Source of the DNA: Desulfobacterales bacterium
GTDB taxonomy: Bacteria; Desulfobacterota; Desulfobacteria; Desulfobacterales; UBA11574
Length of the DNA stretch: 6,738 nucleotides
Reading direction: 5' to 3'
NCBI GenBank assembly: GCA_030601485.1
Contig: JAUVTO010000094.1
Coordinates: forward strand, 1 to 6,738
In this document: piece after piece, positions 1-4,864 of the stretch
Numbering within the stretch: the first letter of the stretch is position 1
Layout of the letters: every line of letters starts with the position of its first letter
Position numbers and translations under genes: made by a program
The notes under the pieces: model-generated
The model's input: the letters and a program-made list of their open reading frames with translations, nothing else
Database searches by the model: none
Told to the model about the DNA's origin: nothing

Positions 1-395
1 TTGAATTAGAACTCTATCCTAACCATGCACCCAAAACGGTCAACAACTTCGTATTCTTGGCCGGAAAGGGGTTTTACGACGGGATGTCGTTTCACCGGGT
101 GATCAGCAATTTCATGATCCAGGGCGGAGATCCAACAGGTACCGGTGCAGGGGGTCCCGGCTACAGTTTTGAAGATGAAGTAGCGGATAATCCGCTGACC
201 CACGAAACAGGCGTAATTTCCATGGCCAACGCCGGGCCAAACACCAACGGGAGTCAGTTCTTTATCACGCATTCCCCACAGCCGCACTTGAACGGGAAAC
301 ACACCGTATTTGGAAAGGTCGTTGGCAGCCAGAATGTGGTGGATTCAATTCGACAGGGCGATAAAATGCAACAGGTAAAAATAAGCGAGGGTTAG
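1..395 (+). CDS. Cyclophilin-type peptidyl-prolyl cis-trans isomerase, 5' end missing
   Basis: This enzyme catalyses cis-trans isomerisation of Xaa-Pro bonds and so assists protein folding. The reading frame is open from base 3 to the TAG at 393-395 (130 visible codons). The start lies outside the window, with perhaps 10-25 residues missing. Counting from base 3, the cyclophilin core is continuous: FHRVISNFMIQGGDPTG (30-46) carries the catalytic Arg32 and the active-site Phe37, Met38 and Gln40; NTNGSQFFIT (80-89) carries the hydrophobic-pocket Phe87; HLNGKHTVFGKV (95-106) carries His100. The position of human CypA Trp121, the cyclosporin contact, is His95. The C-terminus ends soon after the last core strand, as in single-domain bacterial PpiB-type enzymes. 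Because the N-terminus is not visible, I cannot say whether there is a signal peptide, so a cytoplasmic PpiB-like and an exported PpiA-like form both remain possible. The gene converges on the 188-aa gene. Confidence 0.95.
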   Translation, partial: ELELYPNHAPKTVNNFVFLAGKGFYDGMSFHRVISNFMIQGGDPTGTGAGGPGYSFEDEVADNPLTHETGVISMANAGPNTNGSQFFITHSPQPHLNGKHTVFGKVVGSQNVVDSIRQGDKMQQVKISEG

Positions 396-467
396 ATGAC
401 GCAGAACGGGCTGGACCCGACACCTCGCAAATTATAGAAGACAATGTAATAATCAGTTCAAAGCACG

Positions 468-505
468 GAGGTCTTCACAGTTTATACTCTTTCTGTGAAG
501 GCCTC
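468..505 (+). terminator. Hairpin between the convergent cyclophilin and 188-aa genes
   Basis: GAGGTCTTCACAG (468-480) pairs with CTGTGAAGGCCTC (493-505) over 13 positions around a 12-nt loop. One pair is G-U in the + transcript but becomes an A-C mismatch in the - transcript. The fold therefore favours the + strand, as a terminator for the cyclophilin gene. A run of five T (512-516) follows six bases after the stem, an imperfect but plausible U-tract. The hairpin also covers the stop codon and last codons of the opposing gene (stop at 482-484), so it may separate the two convergent units. Confidence 0.5.
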
Positions 506-1048
506 TATCGCTTTTTGGAGCATCCGGCGTATAAAGACCTCTTTGTCTTCCCGGGTGAGTTGGATGTAAGCATGATAGTCAGGATTTGACTCCGCCAATT
601 CCGGCGGTTTTTCTCTGCATTTTATCCTTATGTTTTGAACATCCTGAACCAGTTCAATTAAACCGAATTTCTTTCCTTCAAAGGCTTTGATCCATTCCAA
701 TCGCCACATCATTTCAAAGCGTACCTGATCCGCCAAAAAGAGGTGGATGTCAACAACCAACATTTTATTTTCGTTATTTAAGTAGTGGAAGTTGGGTGCC
801 GTTCCAAAATCAAGGACGCCCATAATTAATTCATAATACGCAAGGGAACTCGGTTCACCCGGCTGTGCCAGGTAATACAGTACTCTGTCTGAAAGATCTG
901 AAAGGCGAGTTTTCAAGCCATAAGTTTGTCCAAAGCGTTTTTGCCAAGGGCCAAATATTCTTTTTTCCAGCGCAATGGTTCGATATAATTGAAGATTAAT
1001 AATTTTTGTCATGGCAAACCAAGTGTCAGGCGTAGTCTGTTTTTTCAC
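482..1048 (-). CDS. Uncharacterised 188-aa protein
   Basis: I do not recognise the family. The reading frame runs from a GTG at 1046-1048 to TAA at 482-484 on the - strand. An in-frame ATG at 1010-1012 (Met13, MTKIINLQLY) is an alternative start giving 176 aa. Neither start has a clear Shine-Dalgarno sequence, so the start is uncertain. The protein looks soluble and mostly helical, rich in aromatic and charged residues, with no signal peptide or membrane segment. Visible landmarks are FGPWQKRFGQTYG (32-44), a Tyr-rich helix around 58-73, GVLDFGTAPNFHYL (77-90), a hydrophobic then aromatic-charged stretch 97-123 (LVVDIHLFLADQVRFEMMWR) and a charged C-terminal helix 165-188. There is one Cys (144) and no catalytic signature I can name. 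Codon use and base composition look like the neighbours. It stands alone, convergent with the cyclophilin gene and divergent from the ferredoxin gene. Confidence 0.75.
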   Translation of the reverse strand: MKKQTTPDTWFAMTKIINLQLYRTIALEKRIFGPWQKRFGQTYGLKTRLSDLSDRVLYYLAQPGEPSSLAYYELIMGVLDFGTAPNFHYLNNENKMLVVDIHLFLADQVRFEMMWRLEWIKAFEGKKFGLIELVQDVQNIRIKCREKPPELAESNPDYHAYIQLTREDKEVFIRRMLQKAIEAFTERV

Positions 1049-1205
1049 GAATTTTTTAAATGCAGATCTTTAAAATAGTTTGATTATAATTTCAATGGAT
1101 TTTACATGGTTTGAAATCGATTTGTTTTAAAGAATTAAACGGTTACCCTTTGTATAATTTGAAAAAGATGAGTTTTGTGATCGAATAAAAAAAATACAAG
1201 AAGGC

Positions 1206-1232
1206 TTGACTCCATTAATCAATTGGTATATG
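1206..1232 (+). promoter_or_regulatory. Possible sigma70-type promoter of the ferredoxin gene
   Basis: TTGACT (1206-1211) matches the -35 consensus at five of six positions. It is followed after 15 bp by TATATG (1227-1232), or after 17 bp by the weaker TATGGA (1229-1234). Either would start transcription around 1240, placing the 8-bp tandem repeat at or just after the transcription start and leaving a leader of about 90 nt. The -35 box is good, but the spacing or the -10 box is imperfect, so this is a candidate only. Confidence 0.35.
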
Positions 1233-1242
1233 GATTTTGCCC

Positions 1243-1274
1243 GATGACGCGATGACGCGATGACGCGATGACGG
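1243..1274. repeat. Four tandem copies of the 8-mer GATGACGC
   Basis: GATGACGC occurs at 1243-1250, 1251-1258 and 1259-1266, with a fourth copy ending in G instead of C at 1267-1274. The block is GC-rich against a very AT-rich background and lies 57 bp before the ferredoxin start. An 8-bp period is not a multiple of the DNA helical turn, and the block is outside any gene. It could be a slippage-prone microsatellite or a leader element. I see no known operator consensus in it. Confidence 0.9.
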
Positions 1275-1314
1275 AAATACGGTCTATTTTGATACCATGA
1301 TTTAATTTTATTGT

Positions 1315-1323
1315 GAAAGGAGG
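1315..1323 (+). promoter_or_regulatory. Strong Shine-Dalgarno that fixes the ferredoxin start
   Basis: GAAAGGAGG contains a full AGGAGG core (1318-1323) seven bases before the ATG at 1331. It excludes the in-frame GTG at 1313, which lies just before the core. It is by far the best ribosome binding site in the window, which suggests the ferredoxin is made at a high level. Confidence 0.85.
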
Positions 1324-1330
1324 CTCTATA

Positions 1331-1519
1331 ATGGCTTTTGTTGTTAGTGTTGACGAAGAAAAATGTGAAGGTTGCGAAGAATGTGTAGATGTTTGTCCTG
1401 TTGAAGTATTTGAGATGGAGGACGACAAAGCGGTTCCGGTAAATGCTGACGAGTGTCTGGGTTGTGAAAGCTGCGTTGAAGTTTGCGAAACCGGCGCAAT
1501 TACAATTGAGGAGATATAA
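1331..1519 (+). CDS. Small 2x[4Fe-4S] ferredoxin, 62 aa
   Basis: This is a soluble low-potential electron carrier of the bacterial two-cluster type, typical of anaerobes, where such proteins serve oxidoreductases such as pyruvate:ferredoxin oxidoreductase and hydrogenases. The start is ATG 1331, set by the Shine-Dalgarno at 1315-1323. The first cluster motif is Cys12-x2-Cys15-x2-Cys18-x3-Cys22-Pro and the second is Cys42-x2-Cys45-x2-Cys48-x3-Cys52. In the usual interleaved pattern, the last Cys of each motif binds the other cluster. The residue after Cys52 is Glu, not the common Pro. The protein is very acidic, with many Asp and Glu and few Lys. Its length matches stand-alone clostridial or Desulfovibrio-type ferredoxins. 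It appears to be monocistronic, with its own promoter candidate and a downstream hairpin. The physiological partner cannot be told from this context. Confidence 0.95.
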   Translation: MAFVVSVDEEKCEGCEECVDVCPVEVFEMEDDKAVPVNADECLGCESCVEVCETGAITIEEI

Positions 1520-1536
1520 ACAAGTTTTAAATGCAT

Positions 1537-1573
1537 GTTCCCTGGTCCTTTTTCTTCACATGGACCGGGGAAC
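1537..1573 (+). terminator. Hairpin after the ferredoxin gene
   Basis: GTTCCCTGGTCC (1537-1548) pairs with GGACCGGGGAAC (1562-1573) over 12 bp with a single G-U pair in the + transcript. The 13-nt loop is T-rich. It begins 17 bp after the ferredoxin stop and 60 bp before the next start, the place expected for a terminator. No U-tract follows the stem, so it may act as a 3'-end stabilising stem instead of a classical intrinsic terminator. Confidence 0.5.
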
Positions 1574-1632
1574 GACTCCCACCACATGATTTCCTCCGCA
1601 TATTTTTATTCCTTAAAAGAAAAAATTAAACA

Positions 1633-2133
1633 ATGACCTGCTATTTGATTTTCACAACACCTCTGGGTCATATGGCGGTAATATACCGTGTAACACCGTT
1701 TGCTGTCATTAAAATTTTACTCCCCAGCCTGGAAAAAGAGAGCCTTGTCAAAGCCGTTGAAGCTTTTGGCCGGCAGGATACAGGTTTTCATGACAACGCC
1801 TTTGTGGTAAAAGAATCCATAATCGACTATTTCAAAGGAAAGCCCATACACCCCCCGTGGGGATGGTTGGAGATGGGCGGCCTTACAAAACTGAAGCAAT
1901 CTGTCCTTGAAAGTACCGCCGATATCCCATACGGTGGATTGAGATCGTATAGAGATATCGCAGTGGCGGTTGGTCGTCCCCGTGCCTATCGATTTGTGGG
2001 CACAACGTTAGCAAATAACCCTTTCCCTATCCTGATACCCTGCCACAGGGTGATCCGAAGCGACGGTTCCTTTGGCCGATTTGGCGGAGGATCGGACCTG
2101 AAAAAAAAATTGATTGAACGGGAAGCCGGTTAA
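1633..2133 (+). CDS. ogt: Methylated-DNA--[protein]-cysteine S-methyltransferase (O6-alkylguanine repair)
   Basis: This suicide repair protein transfers a methyl or alkyl group from O6-alkylguanine in DNA to its own cysteine. Length is 166 aa, normal for an Ogt/MGMT without the Ada regulatory domain. Residues 1-80 are a divergent N-terminal domain that starts with the usual TTPLG strand. The DNA-binding, active-site domain spans about 84-166: IPYGGLRSYRDIA (98-110) with Tyr106, GRPRAYRFVG (114-123) with the arginine finger Arg120, NPFPILIPCHRVI (129-141) with acceptor Cys137 and His138, then GRFGGGSDLKKKLIERE (148-164), which ends in the conserved Glu164. All key residues are present, so it should be active. 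The start is ATG 1633 and has only a weak purine-rich stretch upstream; Met14 (1672) would remove the first strand. A nine-A run (2101-2109) encodes Lys157-159. The gene converges on the M48 protease gene. The symbol reflects domain layout, not demonstrated orthology. Confidence 0.93.
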   Translation: MTCYLIFTTPLGHMAVIYRVTPFAVIKILLPSLEKESLVKAVEAFGRQDTGFHDNAFVVKESIIDYFKGKPIHPPWGWLEMGGLTKLKQSVLESTADIPYGGLRSYRDIAVAVGRPRAYRFVGTTLANNPFPILIPCHRVIRSDGSFGRFGGGSDLKKKLIEREAG

Positions 2134-2153
2134 AGGTTACAACTTGCCGGGCA

Positions 2154-2178
2154 GGACCGGAATTTAGGACATCGGTCC
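2154..2178. terminator. Weak hairpin between ogt and the M48 gene
   Basis: GGACCG (2154-2159) and CGGTCC (2173-2178) can form a 6-bp GC-rich stem around a 13-nt loop that contains the stop codon of the leftward M48 gene (2164-2166). It sits in the 30-bp space where two convergent genes end, so a shared transcription stop is expected here. The stem is short and no T-run follows on either strand, so support is weak. Confidence 0.2.
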
Positions 2179-3429
2179 GGACAGTTCACGAGCTTCAAGA
2201 TACTCGATCCTTTCGAGCAATGGGGGATGGGAATAGTTGAAACAGACATAAAGCGGATGAGGGTTGAGGTTAGAAAGATTTTCTTTTGCCATTTTTTTCA
2301 GAGCTTTTGTGAGTGGTTTTGCGGTTTTTAAAACCCCGAGGGAGTAAAAATCCGCTTCCCTTTCAAATTTTCTGGAAATCGCCATCCCGATGGGGGACAT
2401 AAAAAAGGTTAGCGGTTCCCAAAGGATGCCCACCAAAAACAGACCCACGTAGCACGGCATATTTGAAAAGCCGAAACTATTGTACATAACCTCCCAGGTT
2501 AAAAGCTTTGATGCCAGGAAAAAAAGAAACAGGGATACAAAGCTGACAAAAATAAGTTGTTTTTTAATATGATTTTTTTTCAAATGCCCGATTTCATGGG
2601 CCAGAATCGCCAGAATTTCATCCTGACCGTGTGACCGGATCAGGGAATCGAAAAGCACAATCCGCTTGGCTTTTCCCATTCCCGAAAAATATGCATTGGT
2701 ATGTCTGGTTCTCCGGGTTGCGTCCATCTGGTATATTCCCTTAATATCAACACCTTCTCTTTCAGCCAGTTGCTTAATCCCGTTTTTAAGTTCGGAATCT
2801 TCAAGCAATGTAAACCTGTTAAAAAGCGGCGCAATGACCGTAGGGTAGAGTATGGTCATAATCAACTGGAATAATAAGAAAATAACCCATGCCCAGATCC
2901 ACCAGCTCTTCCCGGCGTATGTTACTATCAAAAGAAGTGCAGAAACAAGAAAAGTCCCTAAAATGACCAAAACCAGCATGGACTTTACCAGATCAGAGAG
3001 CCATATTTTCAGGGTTTTTGTGTTAAAGCCATATCTGTCCTCAATAACGAAACTGTGATAATAATCAAAAGGAAGTCCCATTAATACTTCTACCAGGCCT
3101 ATCACTGCAAAAAAGATAAGGCCGGCTACTAAAAAATTCATCCGGACAAGAGGTTCGGCCAACCATGGAAGTATGCCTGAAAGGAGGATATAAAGAAAAA
3201 TAATTTTACTGATGCTGGTTTGAAAGAGTTTAAAACGGATGTTATCTGTGGTGTACCGGCTGATCTTTTGCAATTCTTTCTCATCAATCATCCCCTCAAA
3301 AGCGACGGGCACCTTTTGCCCATATTTCTTGAGATAATTGACATTTATTCGCTCAATGGCAAAATATAGTGCAAAACTAGTCAGATAGATACAAAGATAG
3401 GCTATTAAATAAGTACTTAATGAAATCAT
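2164..3429 (-). CDS. Ste24/CAAX-prenyl-protease-1-like M48 zinc metalloprotease
   Basis: This is an integral membrane zinc endopeptidase of peptidase family M48A, 421 aa, close to the usual bacterial Ste24-like length. About seven hydrophobic segments are visible: 4-25, 68-90, 97-118, 147-170, 175-195, 291-309 and 325-345. The family signature DRYGFNTKT (131-139) precedes the catalytic region. NAYFSGMGKAKRIVLFDSLI (245-264) leads to the zinc motif His278-Glu279-Ile-Gly-His282. The third zinc ligand is Glu356 in FEREADFYS, the ExxxD motif with Asp360. A C-terminal SHPPLLERIEYL (400-411) closes the fold. All catalytic residues are intact. In eukaryotes the family trims prenylated CaaX proteins; in bacteria the substrates are mostly unknown, and membrane-protein quality control is a reasonable guess, as for HtpX. 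The YGFN motif and length separate it from HtpX, which is shorter. The start is ATG 3427-3429 with no strong Shine-Dalgarno. It is a lone - strand gene, convergent with ogt. Confidence 0.93.
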   Translation of the reverse strand: MISLSTYLIAYLCIYLTSFALYFAIERINVNYLKKYGQKVPVAFEGMIDEKELQKISRYTTDNIRFKLFQTSISKIIFLYILLSGILPWLAEPLVRMNFLVAGLIFFAVIGLVEVLMGLPFDYYHSFVIEDRYGFNTKTLKIWLSDLVKSMLVLVILGTFLVSALLLIVTYAGKSWWIWAWVIFLLFQLIMTILYPTVIAPLFNRFTLLEDSELKNGIKQLAEREGVDIKGIYQMDATRRTRHTNAYFSGMGKAKRIVLFDSLIRSHGQDEILAILAHEIGHLKKNHIKKQLIFVSFVSLFLFFLASKLLTWEVMYNSFGFSNMPCYVGLFLVGILWEPLTFFMSPIGMAISRKFEREADFYSLGVLKTAKPLTKALKKMAKENLSNLNPHPLYVCFNYSHPPLLERIEYLEARELSGPMS

Positions 3430-3487
3430 ATCTCAAATTCCAAATACCAACGACTTAACCCGGACGAGCCGAAACCAAGAAATATTT

Positions 3488-3558
3488 GCCACCAGGGCAC
3501 AAAGACACGAAGGACTTCATTTTGTGATGCTTTCTTAGTGTCTTGGTGCCTTGGTGGC
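3488..3558. repeat. Imperfect 25-bp inverted repeat (GCCACCAAGGCAC-type intergenic element)
   Basis: The left arm (3488-3512, beginning GCCACCAGGGCACAAAG) and right arm (3534-3558, ending TTGGTGCCTTGGTGGC) are complementary at 22 of 25 positions, and one of the three differences is a G-U pair on the + strand. The loop is 21 nt. The arms are built from the motif CACCAAGGCACAAAGACAC. I recall near-identical strings as frequent intergenic repeats in many environmental bacterial genomes, though I cannot check this here. A folded RNA or cruciform is plausible. It lies 59 bp upstream of the M48 start on the opposite strand. Confidence 0.75.
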
Positions 3559-3575
3559 GAGAAGAAAAAAGTTTT

Positions 3576-3594
3576 GCCACAAAAAGCACAAAAT
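3576..3594. repeat. Degenerate third copy of the GCCAC..GCACAAA motif
   Basis: GCCACAAAAAGCACAAAAT repeats the left-arm pattern of the adjacent inverted repeat (GCCACCAGGGCACAAAG) in the same orientation, with A substitutions. It suggests that the region carries decayed tandem copies of one repeat family. Confidence 0.45.
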
Positions 3595-3802
3595 TTACAA
3601 CTAAGGAACTATTTCGGTTTTTCCAGTATTGATGAAAATATCTTTTTCAATTCGTTTGCCTTTCTTCAAGATCATAAGGTTTGGAATTTTGAATTTCAAT
3701 ATCTAATTTGCAAATCGGATATTGGGCAACATTTTAACTTGGCAACATACCGGCTAACATACATCTTGCACGGCAAAACAAACTGTGATAGCTCTATTTT
3801 TC

Positions 3803-4135
3803 ATGAAACAATATGTTATTGATGAGCTTAGACCCAAGGATTACGAAATGATCAAGGCATTCATGGATGAGAACTTTGGCATCTCAAACGTGGATGGCGT
3901 TTACTGGATTCAGCTCGACCAAAACATTCTTACTCAAGTTCAAAAAGAGCATACAGAATGTCAACCATTTTATGTTGCCGCTGATCTTGAATTAAACCTC
4001 GTGGCCTTTGAATTGCTTGTGCGCACCAAGAACAGAATGCGATGCAGCTGCATGGGGTATGCAACCGAAAAACAGCGCAACTGGATTATCGAGCTTGCCG
4101 ATTCCATATTCGACAAACTCGGGATTAAAACATAA
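3803..4135 (+). CDS. Uncharacterised 110-aa protein, first gene of the plsC-rnj cluster
   Basis: I cannot assign a function. The chosen start is ATG 3803 (MKQYVIDELRPKDYEMIK); an in-frame GTG at 3785 would add six hydrophobic residues with no better ribosome site. The protein is small, soluble and mixed alpha/beta, with no signal peptide. Landmarks are LRPKDYEMIKAFMDENF (9-25), GVYWIQLD (32-39), HTECQPFYVAADLE (50-63), LLVRTKNRMRCSCMGYAT (71-88) and a helical tail EKQRNWIIELADSIFDKLG (89-107). His50, Cys53, Cys81 and Cys83 give HxxC and CxC pairs, which could bind a metal or form a redox pair; this is inference. The sequence has the density of conserved-looking aromatic and charged residues of a real protein, and codon use matches its neighbours. 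It ends 3 bp before plsC, so it is probably co-transcribed and may be coupled to plsC translation. Confidence 0.8.
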   Translation: MKQYVIDELRPKDYEMIKAFMDENFGISNVDGVYWIQLDQNILTQVQKEHTECQPFYVAADLELNLVAFELLVRTKNRMRCSCMGYATEKQRNWIIELADSIFDKLGIKT

Positions 4136-4138
4136 TTA

Positions 4139-4864
4139 ATGATACGAACACTCTTTGTCATTTTTTGGACGGTGATAGCGACAGGTTTTTTTGCTGTTAT
4201 CGCCATATTAACCTCATTTGTCACTACAGGTGGTGAAACGACGCACAAAGTCGCAAGAATTTGTGCAAAATGCATTCTTGCTGCAAGCAATATCAAAGTC
4301 ACGGTTAAAGGCCTTTCCAACCTGAATCGTACGGGATCTTATATTTACATGCCAAACCATGTGAGCAATTTTGATATCCCCGTTCTTCAGGCTTATCTTC
4401 CGGTTCAGTTCAGATGGCTTGCAAAAGCTGAACTTTTTAAGATACCCATTTTCGGTTATGCCATGAAAAGGGCCGGTTATATCAGTATTAATCGTTTTGA
4501 TCGAAAGTCTGCCATAGAAAGCCTTAATAAGGCGGCGGAAATAATAAGGAATGGTACGTCCGTCATAATTTTTCCCGAAGGTACGCGCAGTCATAATCAG
4601 AACATACAGTCATTTAAAAAGGGAGGATTTGTTTTAGCGGTCGATTCCGGTGTTCCTGTCATTCCGGTGATAATTCATGGAACATGGAAGATCATGCAAA
4701 AAAAACAGATTCTTGTTAGACCCGGAAATGTTGTTCTCGAAATCAAAAAACCGATTAAAACTTTGGATTATACCATGAAAACCAAGGACGATCTTATGGA
4801 AAAAGTTAGAAATATCATCCTGGAGTCCTATGAAAAAAGCAGAAAGAACAAACCGTTATGCTAA
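4139..4864 (+). CDS. plsC: 1-acyl-sn-glycerol-3-phosphate acyltransferase
   Basis: PlsC makes phosphatidic acid by acylating position 2 of lysophosphatidic acid, the second acylation of phospholipid synthesis, at the inner membrane. Length is 241 aa, typical of the family. An N-terminal hydrophobic segment (about 4-28) anchors it. The four acyltransferase motifs are present in order: NHVSNFD with the catalytic pair His74 and Asp79 (motif I, HxxxxD), GYISINR (113-119, motif II, with Arg119), FPEGTRS (145-151, motif III, acceptor phosphate binding) and VIPVIIHG (174-181, motif IV). The C-terminus is Lys-rich. The start ATG 4139 lies 3 bp after the stop of the 110-aa gene, with no clear Shine-Dalgarno of its own, which points to translational coupling. 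The 3' end overlaps rnj by 7 bp. A substrate other than lysophosphatidate cannot be excluded from motifs alone. Confidence 0.93.
   Translation: MIRTLFVIFWTVIATGFFAVIAILTSFVTTGGETTHKVARICAKCILAASNIKVTVKGLSNLNRTGSYIYMPNHVSNFDIPVLQAYLPVQFRWLAKAELFKIPIFGYAMKRAGYISINRFDRKSAIESLNKAAEIIRNGTSVIIFPEGTRSHNQNIQSFKKGGFVLAVDSGVPVIPVIIHGTWKIMQKKQILVRPGNVVLEIKKPIKTLDYTMKTKDDLMEKVRNIILESYEKSRKNKPLC

Larger units (their letters stand above)
1049..1330. other. AT-rich divergent intergenic region
   Basis: This 282-bp gap separates the 188-aa gene (leftward) from the ferredoxin gene (rightward) and must carry promoters for both. Bases 1049-1200 are very AT-rich. TATAAT-like hexamers appear at 1085-1090 and 1153-1158 on the + strand, and an ATTATA at 1083-1088 reads TATAAT on the - strand. 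None has a good -35 partner at normal spacing, so I do not call them as promoters. The right half holds the promoter candidate, tandem repeat and ribosome binding site listed separately. I see no credible ORF here. Confidence 0.6.
3430..3802. other. Repeat-rich non-coding region between M48 and the plsC-rnj operon
   Basis: This 373-bp gap separates divergent transcription units. It holds the inverted repeat at 3488-3558, a degenerate extra copy at 3576-3594, and AT-rich stretches reading like TCAAATTCCAAATA (3441-3454) and, in opposite orientation, GGTTTGGAATTTTGAATTTC (3679-3698). These resemble simple intergenic filler repeats. A direct repeat GGCAACAT occurs at 3725-3732 and 3741-3748. Promoters for both flanking units must lie here, but I find no convincing -35/-10 pair. 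A 94-codon open frame at 3538-3822 is made largely of repeat sequence and is not accepted as a gene. Confidence 0.7.

Noticed and set aside
6..302. Antisense open frame over the cyclophilin gene
   Set aside because: It is opposite a continuous, motif-complete cyclophilin sequence and its translation has no recognisable pattern.
1227..1241. Sigma54 promoter before the ferredoxin gene
   Set aside because: The GG and GC doublets are 12 bp apart instead of 10, so the -24/-12 geometry fails.
1243..1274. CRISPR array or iteron-type origin
   Set aside because: The units are 8 bp and directly adjacent, with no spacers, and there is no replication-initiator gene or cas gene in the window.
1219..1587. 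Open frame of 122 codons antisense to the ferredoxin gene
   Set aside because: It is the reverse-strand shadow of the Cys/Glu-rich ferredoxin and flanking hairpin. The Ser/Thr-rich translation is low complexity and the + strand gene has all expected motifs and a strong ribosome site.
2640..3058. Short open frames overlapping the M48 gene on both strands
   Set aside because: They are shadows of the membrane-protease coding sequence, which carries all zinc ligands and family motifs in its own frame.
3538..3822. Open frame of 94 codons on the + strand
   Set aside because: Its first part is the right arm of the inverted repeat, the translation shows no domain-like pattern, it lacks a ribosome site and it overlaps the start of the better-supported 110-aa gene in another frame.
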